NCBI GenBank assembly: GCA_029309925.1
Contig: JARKND010000005.1
Location: forward strand, 1,054,001 to 1,118,000
Length of the DNA: 64,000 nucleotides
Direction of reading: 5' to 3'
From: Fulvivirgaceae bacterium JP3-4
GTDB lineage: Bacteria > Bacteroidota > Bacteroidia > Cytophagales > Cyclobacteriaceae
The position numbers and the translations under genes were made by a program. Every line of letters begins with the position of its first letter. Positions within the stretch are counted from its first letter, which is position 1. Of this stretch, positions 17,122-26,303 are shown piece by piece. The notes under the pieces were generated by a model. It saw only the letters and a program-made list of their open reading frames with translations. It made no database searches and was not told the DNA's origin.

Positions 17122-17676
17122 TTATGCTTCAGGAGGCGGGCTTTCCTGGTGATGACTGGCGCTGCGGAGAGTAAAAGTCGGGTTAGCAAATACGATCTGT
17201 AATTCCCACCCATTTTGTGATTGGGTGAAATCTTCGTCTGTTTTCTGAAAATCCTTTAAAAATTTCCCAAAAAGGTTCAATGTGTTTTTCGAGTTGACCG
17301 GAAGGTCATTGGTTTTTGCAACATAATCTTTCAGTGTTGAAGTCAGTTGCTTTGTCGCAACGTCACGAATACAAACAATATAGAGTGTGTCGTTGTCAAA
17401 TTTCTGCTTGACGAGTTTGTAAAATGTTCCTTCGTGTTCGAATCTTCCGTCAGCTTTCTGAAAGTTGTTTTCCTGAAGGGGGTAAGGCAACGTGATTGGC
17501 ACTTTCAACTCGATGAGTTCGTCTTTTTGGAATTGTTCGGCTTCAATTTTTTTTGAAAGAAGTGTATCAGAGCGATGATGAAGGCCGATAAACAACAGGT
17601 AGTACCCACCCACATTGAAGAGGAAGACGGAGAGAAGTAGTATGGATACGAGTCGTTTCAAAGGGAGATTCGACAT
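17122..17676 (-). CDS. Small single-pass membrane protein of unknown function
   Basis: A 184-residue protein with one N-terminal membrane segment (about residues 10-31, 'LVSILLLSVFLFNVGGYYLL'). A soluble domain of mixed charge follows, with a tail ending 'HHQESPPPEA'. The family is not recognised. It lies directly upstream of the beta-barrel gene on the same strand. The position and topology suggest a periplasm-facing accessory protein, but this is inference only. Confidence 0.55.
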   Translation of the reverse strand: MSNLPLKRLVSILLLSVFLFNVGGYYLLFIGLHHRSDTLLSKKIEAEQFQKDELIELKVPITLPYPLQENNFQKADGRFEHEGTFYKLVKQKFDNDTLYIVCIRDVATKQLTSTLKDYVAKTNDLPVNSKNTLNLFGKFLKDFQKTDEDFTQSQNGWELQIVFANPTFTLRSASHHQESPPPEA

Positions 17677-17707
17677 CTAGTTAGAAATTTCCTTCGAGGA
17701 AATCAAA

Positions 17708-17741
17708 CCGGGCGATTCAAAATGTTCGATGAACCGCCCGG
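17708..17741 (-). terminator. Probable terminator of the metY-metX-hom operon
   Basis: A hairpin with arms CCGGGCG-A-TTCA and TGAA-C-CGCCCGG. It is followed on the minus strand by a T-rich segment (TTTGATTT) and lies about 40 bp after the hom stop codon. Confidence 0.6.
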
Positions 17742-17779
17742 CTGCTTCTTGCCTAACGCTCGTTCGAGTCTCCTAACGG

Positions 17780-19000
17780 CTAGGCTACTGCAAGTTGTTT
17801 AACGGCCTGGCTGGTCGCGACCACGGCCTTTGGAGAGAGAATAATACCGATTCCTTCGATTTTGGAAAACGCCTGAAGCTTGTTCAAACTTATTTTTCCG
17901 AACATGTATTGCTTGCCACCGGAAGCATAACCCGACTGGAATTCTACAAAATCACTGATCGAAACTTTGCTGTCATGGTCGAAACTGATGTAGGCTTCAA
18001 CAGACAGATCGTTCGAAAATTCCAGGTCGGTATCCTGGTGATGCTTCTTGTACTCGTACGTGTAATCGTAGTTAAGCGCAGAGATGTCGGAGAGAACCGC
18101 TGATCCGGTTGGGTAACTGCCAGCACCCTTACCGATGAACAGCTGCGTTTCAGCGAACGCACCTTTCACCTGCACAGCATTGAATTCGTTTCGCACTGAA
18201 GCCAGCGGATTTGTGTTCTCGATAAATTGAGGTGCTACAAATCCATACACTTTTCCGTCCTGCTTGAAAGCGCGGGCAATAAGTTTGATGGTGTAATTGT
18301 TTTCCTGCGCGAATTTCAGATCGAGGTTTGAGATCCGGTCGATACCGATGTTGATCACATCTTCCGGCTTGACAAAAACACCGAACGTGTGTGCGATCGC
18401 GATCACGAGCTTGTATTTCGGATCGTACCCCTTAACATCAAGGGTTGGATCAGATTCCGCGAAGCCAAGCTCCTGTGCTTTTTTCAAAGCCTCTTCGTAC
18501 GACTTCTTTTCGTCAAATACTTTTGTCAGGATGTAGTTGGTAGATCCATTGAAAATTCCTTCAATGCTGCTGATCAGGTCGTTGTCATAATACTCTTCGA
18601 GGTTGCGGAGGATCGGAATGCTTCCACACACAGCTCCTTCATACAACACAGGCTTGCCATATTTTTGCTGCAGATTATAAATCTCTTCGAGGTGCTCCGC
18701 CAGCATCTTTTTGTTTGCCGTAACAACTGCTTTGCCATTCTTCAACGCTGTCGTGACAATTTCGTAGGCAGCGTTGGCATCATCGATCAGTTCAACGATG
18801 ATGTCGATCTCGGGATCGTTGAGAATCTCATTTTTATCGAAGGTGAAAAAATGTTCGGGAATAGGACGCGTTTTGTTCTTGTGTTTAACGCATATCTTTT
18901 TGATCTCGCCTTTCACGCCATGCGTTTCGTGCAGAACGTGGTAGAGCCCCTGGCCCACACAGCCGAAACCAAATAATCCAAGTTTTAAATTTTTCTTCAT
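17780..19000 (-). CDS. hom: Homoserine dehydrogenase
   Basis: A 406-residue enzyme that reduces aspartate-semialdehyde to homoserine with NAD(P)H, the branch point to methionine and threonine. The N-terminal Rossmann motif is 'LFGFGCVGQGLYHVL'. The catalytic-domain signatures 'VVTANKKMLAEH', 'YEGAVCGSIPILRNL', 'GIFNGSTNYIL' and 'AESDPTLDVKGYD' are all present. It is stand-alone and not fused to aspartokinase. The start overlaps the metX stop by 4 bp (ATGA), so the two are translationally coupled. As the last gene of an operon led by a SAM-I riboswitch, its expression should fall when SAM is plentiful. Confidence 0.95.
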   Translation of the reverse strand: MKKNLKLGLFGFGCVGQGLYHVLHETHGVKGEIKKICVKHKNKTRPIPEHFFTFDKNEILNDPEIDIIVELIDDANAAYEIVTTALKNGKAVVTANKKMLAEHLEEIYNLQQKYGKPVLYEGAVCGSIPILRNLEEYYDNDLISSIEGIFNGSTNYILTKVFDEKKSYEEALKKAQELGFAESDPTLDVKGYDPKYKLVIAIAHTFGVFVKPEDVINIGIDRISNLDLKFAQENNYTIKLIARAFKQDGKVYGFVAPQFIENTNPLASVRNEFNAVQVKGAFAETQLFIGKGAGSYPTGSAVLSDISALNYDYTYEYKKHHQDTDLEFSNDLSVEAYISFDHDSKVSISDFVEFQSGYASGGKQYMFGKISLNKLQAFSKIEGIGIILSPKAVVATSQAVKQLAVA

Positions 19001-20040
19001 ACAAGAACTTCGCTATTAACGGTTTTAAAAAAGTGTGAAATAATTTTTTTCATGTGTTCAAACTCAACCAGGAAGCCATCGTGCCCATACAGCGAGCTGA
19101 TCACTTCAAGTTTCGCCCCGGGGATATGCTGCGCAAGGAACTCCTGCTCATTGAGTGGGAAGAGGATGTCGCTGTCGATGCCGATGATCAGTGTTTTCGC
19201 TTTGATCGTCTTCAATGCGGCAGGAATGCTTTCTCTTTTCCGGCCAACGTTGTGGCTATCCATTATTTTGCTCAGCAGCCAGTAGGTGTAGCTGTTGAAG
19301 CGGTTGGCAAGTTTGTCGCCCTGGTAACGCTGATATGTTGATGCGCGGAAGTCATCCGTTACCTCATTGTTTTTCTCCGACTGCGTTTCAAGATAGGTCT
19401 GATACTGACGGTATGAGATCATTCCGATAGCACGGGCAGCCTTGAGCCCATCGATACCTGCCCGCGGATCGTTTTCCTTCCAGGTAGGATCCGCCTGGAT
19501 CGCGAGTCGCTGCGCTTCGTTAAAGGCAATTCCCCAGGGAGAATGTGACGCATTGCAGGCGATCGGAAGAATAAATTGAAACACTTCAGGTCTCAGAATC
19601 GCCCACTCGAGCACCTGCTGTCCACCAAGAGAACCTCCGATGAGCGTCTGAACACTGTCGATTTTGAGGTGCACACGCAGCAGATCAAAGGCGCGAACGA
19701 CATCGCGGATCGTCAGCGTTGGGAAACTGTGATAATACGGTTTGCCAGTCTGAGGATTGTACGACAAGGGACCTGTAGATCCATAACACCCGCCAAGGAT
19801 ATTGCCACAAATGATAAAATGTCTCGATGGATCAAAAGGTCCATCCGCAGTGAATAGATTGCCCCACCAGTCTGTGAAATCAGAGCTCCCCGTTAGGGCA
19901 TGACAGATCCAGATCACATTATTGCGCTCGGCATTGAGTCGTCCTGCTGTCGTGTACTTCAGTTGAAACGAAGGCAAAATTTCTCCGCCCTCTACTTCGA
20001 AAGGTTGTTGATAATGAAATGTGTGATCTGTTCTTTCCAT
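18997..20040 (-). CDS. metX: Homoserine O-acetyltransferase
   Basis: A 347-residue alpha/beta hydrolase-fold enzyme that activates homoserine with an acyl-CoA, usually acetyl-CoA, for sulfur addition. The nucleophile elbow is 'IGGSLGGQQVLEW' with Ser137. The acid is in 'IGIDSDILFP' and the histidine in 'LYGHDGFLVE'. The oxyanion segment 'ICHALTGSSDFTDWW' is conserved. The gene sits between metY and hom in one operon, so it feeds O-acylhomoserine directly to MetY. The 52 bp gap to metY holds a stable hairpin. Acetyl rather than succinyl preference is assumed from the family, not shown. Confidence 0.93.
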   Translation of the reverse strand: MERTDHTFHYQQPFEVEGGEILPSFQLKYTTAGRLNAERNNVIWICHALTGSSDFTDWWGNLFTADGPFDPSRHFIICGNILGGCYGSTGPLSYNPQTGKPYYHSFPTLTIRDVVRAFDLLRVHLKIDSVQTLIGGSLGGQQVLEWAILRPEVFQFILPIACNASHSPWGIAFNEAQRLAIQADPTWKENDPRAGIDGLKAARAIGMISYRQYQTYLETQSEKNNEVTDDFRASTYQRYQGDKLANRFNSYTYWLLSKIMDSHNVGRKRESIPAALKTIKAKTLIIGIDSDILFPLNEQEFLAQHIPGAKLEVISSLYGHDGFLVEFEHMKKIISHFFKTVNSEVLV

Positions 20041-20051
20041 ATTTTTTAAGT

Positions 20052-20085
20052 GATCCCGAACCCCACTGGGAAGGAGTCCGGGATC
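20052..20085 (-). promoter_or_regulatory. Intercistronic hairpin between metY and metX
   Basis: On the minus strand the arms GATCCCG and CGGGATC enclose a second stem (ACTCC with GGGGT, one wobble pair). It is not followed by a real T-run before the metX start. It may protect the upstream mRNA end or partly attenuate metX-hom; no experiment is implied. Confidence 0.45.
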
Positions 20086-20092
20086 GATCCAA

Positions 20093-21505
<1,413 letters not shown>

Positions 21506-21545
21506 TCATAAGCTACTTGTTGCTGGAAGCGATACGCTAGATTGA

Positions 21546-21713
21546 TTAACAGCAACAGCAGGCACAACAACAGCAGGCCTCTTCTTCGGAGATACAACAA
21601 TCATCCTGCATGCAGATGCAGGAAATGTCTAAGGATGGAAACAGTCGGGAAACAAGCGCACTGAAGCTTTCAAAGCTTAGTCCTGAATGGAGAGTGTTGA
21701 TGATTTTTTTCAT
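21546..21713 (-). CDS. 55-residue cysteine-rich leader peptide upstream of metY
   Basis: A small ORF begins about nine bases after the riboswitch P1 stem. The N-terminal 30 residues are ordinary ('MKKIINTLHSGLSFESF...'). The last 24 residues hold 12 cysteines and end in 'ACCCCACCCC' followed by a stop. The Cys codons mix TGC and TGT, so this is not a simple DNA slippage run. Translation from an upstream GTG at 21767 was rejected because it would run through the riboswitch core. The position between a SAM-I riboswitch and metY fits a regulatory leader whose cysteine codons stall the ribosome when Cys-tRNA is scarce. Poly-cysteine leader peptides are known in mycobacteria, but a link to a SAM riboswitch is not something I can cite. 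Alternatives are a small metal- or thiol-binding protein, or a chance ORF. Confidence 0.7.
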   Translation of the reverse strand: MKKIINTLHSGLSFESFSALVSRLFPSLDISCICMQDDCCISEEEACCCCACCCC

Positions 21714-21721
21714 TTTTACTC

Positions 21722-21838
21722 GGTTTATATTTCTCTCGCCACCTTGACGAGAGTCAGGATTTAGCACCTTTATCCAGCTTAGCCGGATGGTTGCTAGCGC
21801 TTCACAGAGCCTGTCTCTCCACGCTTCTTTATAAATCG
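21722..21838 (-). ncRNA. SAM-I riboswitch (S-box) heading the metY-metX-hom operon
   Basis: The minus strand matches the S-box secondary structure and core. P1 pairs TTTATA (21835 to 21830) with TATAAA (21729 to 21724). The P2 region reads GTGGAGAGACAGGCTCTGTG followed by AAGC...GCAACC. P3 is ATCCGGC/GCTGGAT, and the conserved segment AAAGGTGCTAAATCC follows. P4 is CTCTCG/CGAGAG. The core closely resembles the Bacillus yitJ-type element. Binding of S-adenosylmethionine should stabilise P1. Because the leader-peptide ATG at 21713 sits about 10 bases past P1, the expression platform could act on its translation or on downstream transcription; which is not clear. Confidence 0.93.
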
Positions 21839-21870
21839 ATTAAGCGGAATGCTTGTCGACTTTGATAACA

Positions 21871-21902
21871 CAAACGTAGACCCGGAATGCTTTGTTTCCA
21901 AA
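21871..21902 (-). promoter_or_regulatory. Promoter of the SAM-riboswitch / metY operon
   Basis: On the minus strand TTTG (21902 to 21899) and TACGTTTG (21878 to 21871) are separated by 20 nt. This matches the Bacteroidota consensus TTTG-N19-TAnnTTTG. The predicted transcription start near 21865 lies about 27 nt before the riboswitch. Confidence 0.8.
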
Positions 21903-22007
21903 CACATTGATGAAAAATTTTTTCAGGGGAGTACTGACGAGTGTTAGTTGTCGGGTGGAAATCGTCTAAAACAAGTGTTTAAAACGATTGTGGTCACCAT
22001 TACAAAA

Positions 22008-22125
22008 CAGCTGCAAGCTGTAAGCTACAACCTTCAAGTCTTCTGGTTTCAGATGAGCTTGAGGTGAATTATCGAATTAAAGGTGAGTTGGCGTGCAGCT
22101 TAAAGCGTGTAGCTTGCAGCCGGTT
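22008..22125. repeat. Inverted repeat arms of GCTTGCAGC-like words
   Basis: The left arm at 22009-22040 (words AGCTGCAAGCTGTAAGCTAC) faces an inverted right arm at 22094-22122 (GCAGCTTAAAGCGTGTAGCT...). The right arm ends right at the stop codon of the DinB gene (22127). A single arm of the same family recurs at 54007-54042. No gene fits in the 288 bp between 21839 and 22126, which also holds the met operon promoter. Confidence 0.55.
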
Positions 22126-22126
22126 C

Positions 22127-22585
22127 CTAAAAGCCGAAAGCTTTCCGAATTAGCATGATCTGTCCTGCATGATACACATCGTGGTGAATAATACCATTGA
22201 GCAAGGTGTAGTATGTATAATTCTGTTCGGACACCGGAACGAGCTCGGACAATTTGTAGACAGGGAAGCTGGCAATGAGTTCGAGGAGTTCCTGTTGTGA
22301 TTGCTCGAGTTCCTCCACCACAGCGAACCAGTCGTCACGCATCGGAAAGTTCATCTGGTCACTCACCAAATAGGAATTATTTCCCTCGAGGCGATTGATC
22401 ACATACCTTCGCCATGACGTCATGTGTGCCACCAGTTCAATGATGCTGTGCGTGTTGTTCAGCCGTTGAAACGCCTGTTGGCCATTGATATTTCTGATTG
22501 CGTCCTTTACTGACGGACCATGCCAAGCACCGCGATCAAACGTACGCTTGAGGAGGGAGGCGATTTTTTCGGTTTCAGTTTTCAT
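22127..22585 (-). CDS. DinB family protein
   Basis: A 152-residue four-helix protein of the DinB/YfiT-like superfamily, many members of which bind a metal through three histidines. Candidate ligands are His in 'NTHSIIELVAHMTSW' and in 'GIIHHDVYHAGQIML' near the C-terminus, the usual placement. Members act as thiol transferases or detoxification enzymes, or have unknown roles; nothing here identifies the substrate. The start at 22585 was chosen because a longer frame reaches into a repeat arm. Stop and start are both flanked by repeat elements. Confidence 0.8.
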   Translation of the reverse strand: MKTETEKIASLLKRTFDRGAWHGPSVKDAIRNINGQQAFQRLNNTHSIIELVAHMTSWRRYVINRLEGNNSYLVSDQMNFPMRDDWFAVVEELEQSQQELLELIASFPVYKLSELVPVSEQNYTYYTLLNGIIHHDVYHAGQIMLIRKAFGF

Positions 22586-22590
22586 AATTT

Positions 22591-22841
22591 TAGGAATGAG
22601 GAATCGGGCATTTGGCTTAGTGACGTTGCTTAAAACGTTGATGCTATAGCAATCACCAGTCATACTAAATTACCGAAAATGCCAATGGAAATAAGTGGGA
22701 CGTCTTCCACCTACTCAAAACAGAAATGTCGACCGGAGAATTTCCCAGTCGACACTATCGCTGCATTTTACTAATGCCCAATGCCTAATGCCTTCCCGAT
22801 GCTCCGCTTTGCTGCGATCGGGGTCTTCGAATGCCTGATTC
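22591..22841. repeat. Facing arms of TAATGCC / GGCATT-type words between DinB and fabG
   Basis: Words such as AGGAATGAGGAATCGGGCATTTGG at 22591-22617 face inverted words (ACTAATGCCCAATGCCTAATG) at 22769-22793 and GAATGCCTGATTCCTAAG at 22829-22846. The last runs into the fabG stop codon. A CCCGAT/ATCGGG hairpin lies at 22796-22822. The region has no supportable gene. Confidence 0.55.
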
Positions 22842-23588
22842 CTAAGTGAGCATCCCACCATCCACTTGCAACACCTGTCCTGAGATGTAAGTCGACATGT
22901 CAGATCCGAGGAATACACATGCATCGGCAACATCTTCCGGTTTGCCACCGCGTTTCAATGGAATAGCGTCTCTCCAGCTTTGTACGGTTTTTTCATCAAG
23001 CTTACCCGTCATCTCTGTTTCGATAAAGCCGGGAGCGATGGCGTTGGCGCGTATCCCGCGTGAACCCAACTCCAGCGCTACTGATTTGGTAAAGCCAATG
23101 ATTCCGGCTTTCGATGCTGCGTAGTTTGCCTGCCCCGCATTTCCTTTGAGACCAACAACGGAAGTCATGTTGATAATTGATCCACCGCGTTGCTTCATCA
23201 TTTGTTTAGTCACAGCTTTTACTGTATTAAAACATGATTTCAGATTGACGTTTATTACTTTGTCCCATGATTCTTCATTCAGTCTCAGCAGCAGGTTGTC
23301 CATTGTAATACCAGCATTATTGATAAGAATATCCAGGGAACCGAAATCCGCGATGACATCATTGATCAACTTTTCTGCTTGTGCATAGTCAGATGCATCG
23401 GAGCGATATCCTTTTGCCTTGATGCCCTTTGCGGCAAGTTCTGCTTCAAGCGCCTGGCCTTGTTCAACACTCGACAGATAAGTAAAGGCCACATTTGCGC
23501 CATGCTCTGCATACTTGATAGCAATAGCGCGGCCGATACCCTTGGAGGCTCCGGTAACAAGCGCATTTTTTCCCTGAAGTAGTTTCAT
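22842..23588 (-). CDS. fabG: 3-oxoacyl-ACP reductase
   Basis: A 248-residue short-chain dehydrogenase/reductase. It reduces 3-oxoacyl-ACP to the 3-hydroxyacyl form with NADPH in fatty-acid elongation. The cofactor loop is 'TGASKGIGRA' (residues 12-21), the structural motif is 'INNAG' (89-93), and the catalytic residues are Ser143, Tyr156 and Lys160 ('YAASK'). The C-terminal 'YISGQVLQVDGGMLT' is typical of FabG. No other fab genes are adjacent, so a relative acting on another substrate cannot be excluded, but length and motifs match FabG closely. Confidence 0.9.
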   Translation of the reverse strand: MKLLQGKNALVTGASKGIGRAIAIKYAEHGANVAFTYLSSVEQGQALEAELAAKGIKAKGYRSDASDYAQAEKLINDVIADFGSLDILINNAGITMDNLLLRLNEESWDKVINVNLKSCFNTVKAVTKQMMKQRGGSIINMTSVVGLKGNAGQANYAASKAGIIGFTKSVALELGSRGIRANAIAPGFIETEMTGKLDEKTVQSWRDAIPLKRGGKPEDVADACVFLGSDMSTYISGQVLQVDGGMLT

Positions 23589-23667
23589 TGCGTATTCTTT
23601 ATGTTAACAATTTGCCAAATTTGAAAACTTCTTTGCAATATTAAAACTGTAGCCAAAAGATAATGAC

Positions 23668-24768
23668 GTGCAGAACAGAGCATCAATTGTTTTGGAATTG
23701 CTTGTATCGGTATCGATCATTTTTCTGGCTGTTGTCATCGCTGTTGCTTTCTATCCGTACGGACAACTCGGATTGACGTACGATTCGTACGATCTTATGG
23801 CTGCCAGTAAGAATCTTGACACCTATCTCAATGGCACAAATCCCTATGGTTACTCGTATCTCGTTCGTGCACCCCTTCATCCGTTCGTGCTTTCGTTTTT
23901 CAGCGACAAGACATTGGCGATGTGGTGGATCAATCTGACTTGCGTACTCACTTCTCTCTTCCTCATTTACAGCGTTGCCCGGCTTTGCAATCTTTCGCAG
24001 AGTGCCTCACTGGGAGCAATGACTGTTACCGGCATCTTTGTTCCCTGGCTGGTGAACTTTGAATTTTTATGGACTGAGCCTGTGTTCATTGTCCTTGTTC
24101 TTTTACTGTCTGTGGCATTTCTGAAAAAAGGCAACGTGCTGACTGTAACTGTACTTTGTATTGCACTTTTTTTAACAAGAAAGGCCGGGATATTCTTCTT
24201 TGTAGCAGCAGCCGCACTGTACCTTTTTGAAAGGAAGCGTATTGCAGCGATAACAGTATTGATTTCCGGGACGGTGGTTTTTTTGATTTGGGAATGGATC
24301 GAATTCACTTATCACAGCACGGGGTATCTTGCAGCGTGGTTGCCTCAACTACAGGTATATGAGCGGATTCACTACCTCGATGCCGCCACCTCGTGGTTTC
24401 TTCCGCTGCGAATGTCGTTGCCTCTTCGGGTTGTGGTCATGCTGTTGATTGTAACGATTGTTTTTCTGAATTTTCGGAGTCAAATATTTTCTTCTTCGCG
24501 TGAGAGACAGAATGTTGTTTTGTTAATGCTTGCCGGAGGGTACAGCATAACCCTGATAGCCGTACGTGGCACGTTGGATTATGAAGACGGGGCCCGCTAT
24601 CTGTCTATCGTATTTCCGTTTTATCTGATCCTGATAATTTCCGTGGTCGCGAAAATACTGGAACAGTCCGGTAAAATGCAGCGGATTTTCATCCTGTCAG
24701 GCACTGGCCTGTGGCTCATTTATATTTCTCTGCGAACCGTGCACCATTTTTTCTGGCCGGTTGTTTAA
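23668..24768 (+). CDS. Polytopic membrane protein, glycosyltransferase-like (GT-C type?)
   Basis: A 366-residue protein beginning with GTG at 23668, with about nine to ten hydrophobic segments. An early loop after the first membrane helix carries 'YDSYDLMAASKNLDTYL' and 'YGYSYLVRAPLHPFVLSFF'. This acidic-loop arrangement resembles dolichyl-phosphate-mannose/ArnT-type GT-C transferases, but no family motif is decisive. It is followed by the lpdA promoter inside its 3' flank and has no partner gene on the same strand. It could transfer a sugar or lipid-linked group at the membrane; this is inference. Confidence 0.55.
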   Translation: MQNRASIVLELLVSVSIIFLAVVIAVAFYPYGQLGLTYDSYDLMAASKNLDTYLNGTNPYGYSYLVRAPLHPFVLSFFSDKTLAMWWINLTCVLTSLFLIYSVARLCNLSQSASLGAMTVTGIFVPWLVNFEFLWTEPVFIVLVLLLSVAFLKKGNVLTVTVLCIALFLTRKAGIFFFVAAAALYLFERKRIAAITVLISGTVVFLIWEWIEFTYHSTGYLAAWLPQLQVYERIHYLDAATSWFLPLRMSLPLRVVVMLLIVTIVFLNFRSQIFSSSRERQNVVLLMLAGGYSITLIAVRGTLDYEDGARYLSIVFPFYLILIISVVAKILEQSGKMQRIFILSGTGLWLIYISLRTVHHFFWPVV

Positions 24769-24803
24769 GAGGCAGGTTTATCCGATTCGGCTTGCAAATA
24801 GCT

Positions 24804-24833
24804 TTTGAATCACCAAACTCCGGTTTATCTTTG
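24804..24833 (+). promoter_or_regulatory. lpdA promoter
   Basis: TTTG (24804-24807), an 18 nt spacer and TATCTTTG (24826-24833) fit the Bacteroidota promoter consensus. The lpdA ATG at 24855 follows after a short leader, which also supports that start. Confidence 0.75.
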
Positions 24834-24854
24834 GCACCAATAAAAATCAACACT

Positions 24855-26243
24855 ATGTCGAAATATGATCTTATAGTAATTGGAAGTGGGCCTGGTGGAT
24901 ACGTTGCCGCTATCCGCGCTTCTCAGCTCGGAATGAAAGTAGGAGTTGTTGAAAAAGCGGAGTTGGGTGGCGTGTGTTTGAACTGGGGTTGCATTCCAAC
25001 AAAAGCGTTGCTGAAAAGCGCAAATGTTTTTGAATACATTAAACATGCAAAAGATTATGGTGTTGAGGTGAAGGATTTCAAAGCTGATTTTCCCGGGATG
25101 GTAAAGCGTAGCCGCGAGGTTGCTGCCAGCAACAGCAAGGGAATTCAGTTTCTCTTTAAGAAAAATAAGATCGACCATATCCCAGGCTTTGCGAAATTGA
25201 AGAAGGGCAGCAAAGTGGAAGTTGATGCCGATGGGAAGAAAATAGAATACGAAGCCAAGCACATCATTGTGGCAACGGGGGGACGTTCGCGTGAATTGCC
25301 TGCAGTGAAAATTGATGGAAAGAAGATCATCGGCTATCGCGAAGCAATGGTGCTTGAAAAAGCTCCGAAGAAAATGCTCATCATTGGTTCGGGCGCAATC
25401 GGAGTTGAATTTGCATACTTTTACAACGCTATCGGAACGGAAGTCACCATCGTGGAATTCCTGCCGAGGATCGTTCCTGTTGAAGATGAAGAAGTGTCAA
25501 AGACACTTGATAAAAGCTTCAAGAAATCAGGCATGACCATCCACGTGAATTCTGAAGTCACTAAAGTTGACACCAGTGGCGCAGGGTGCGTTTCAACTGT
25601 GAAGACACCTACCGGTGAGATCAAGATTGAATCGGATATCGTGCTGTCAGCTGTTGGTGTTACAGCGAACATCGAAGGAATCGGCCTGGAAGAAGTGGGA
25701 GTGAAGACCGACAAAGGAAAAGTGATCGTTGACGACTTCTACAAAACAAATGTCAATGGGATCTATGCGATTGGTGACATCGTGAAAGGTCAGGCACTGG
25801 CGCACGTAGCTTCCGCTGAAGGAATTATCTGTGTTGAAAAAATTGCTGGTCACAATCCGCAGCCTCTTGATTACAATAACATTCCTGGCTGTACCTACTG
25901 CTCTCCGGAAATTGCATCTGTTGGATACACAGAGGAGGCCGCGAAGAAAGCCGGCTACCAGATCAAAGTCGGCAAGTTTCCTTACAGTGCATCCGGCAAA
26001 GCCAAGGCAGCAGGTGCCACTGATGGATTTGTAAAAGTGATCTTTGATGCAAAATATGGAGAATGGCTAGGCGCTCACTTCATTGGAGCAAATGTTACAG
26101 AAATGATCGCTGAAGTGGTGGCGGCCCGCAAGCTCGAAACCACAGGTCATGAGATCATCAAGTCCGTGCATCCGCACCCGACCATGAGTGAAGCGATCAT
26201 GGAAGCTGCCGCAGCGGCTTACGATGAAGTGATTCACCTGTAG
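24855..26243 (+). CDS. lpdA: Dihydrolipoyl dehydrogenase (E3)
   Basis: A 462-residue flavoprotein that reoxidises dihydrolipoamide in the pyruvate and 2-oxoglutarate dehydrogenase complexes, passing electrons to NAD+. The FAD-binding motif is 'VIGSGPGGYVAAIRA' near the N-terminus. The redox disulfide is Cys41/Cys46 in 'GGVCLNWGCIPTKALL'. The NAD-binding segment is 'LIIGSGAIGVEFAYFY', and the catalytic His-Glu segment is 'VHPHPTMSEAIMEAA'. The start at 24855 matches the family N-terminus and follows a consensus promoter. A matching pdhA gene lies at 60.5 kb in the same window. Confidence 0.96.
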   Translation: MSKYDLIVIGSGPGGYVAAIRASQLGMKVGVVEKAELGGVCLNWGCIPTKALLKSANVFEYIKHAKDYGVEVKDFKADFPGMVKRSREVAASNSKGIQFLFKKNKIDHIPGFAKLKKGSKVEVDADGKKIEYEAKHIIVATGGRSRELPAVKIDGKKIIGYREAMVLEKAPKKMLIIGSGAIGVEFAYFYNAIGTEVTIVEFLPRIVPVEDEEVSKTLDKSFKKSGMTIHVNSEVTKVDTSGAGCVSTVKTPTGEIKIESDIVLSAVGVTANIEGIGLEEVGVKTDKGKVIVDDFYKTNVNGIYAIGDIVKGQALAHVASAEGIICVEKIAGHNPQPLDYNNIPGCTYCSPEIASVGYTEEAAKKAGYQIKVGKFPYSASGKAKAAGATDGFVKVIFDAKYGEWLGAHFIGANVTEMIAEVVAARKLETTGHEIIKSVHPHPTMSEAIMEAAAAAYDEVIHL

Positions 26244-26268
26244 TTCTCATAAATAAGAATTGTCGAAG

Positions 26269-26300
26269 GCGACTGGTGGCAGACATCGGTCGCTTTTTTT
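26269..26300 (+). terminator. lpdA terminator
   Basis: A hairpin GCGAC/GTCGC with a loop of about 15 nt is followed by seven T residues, 26 bp after the stop codon. Confidence 0.8.
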
Positions 26301-26303
26301 GTT

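Noticed and set aside
21714-21767. GTG start of the Cys-rich leader at 21767
   Set aside because: It would translate the conserved core and P1 of the riboswitch; the ATG at 21713 lies just past P1.
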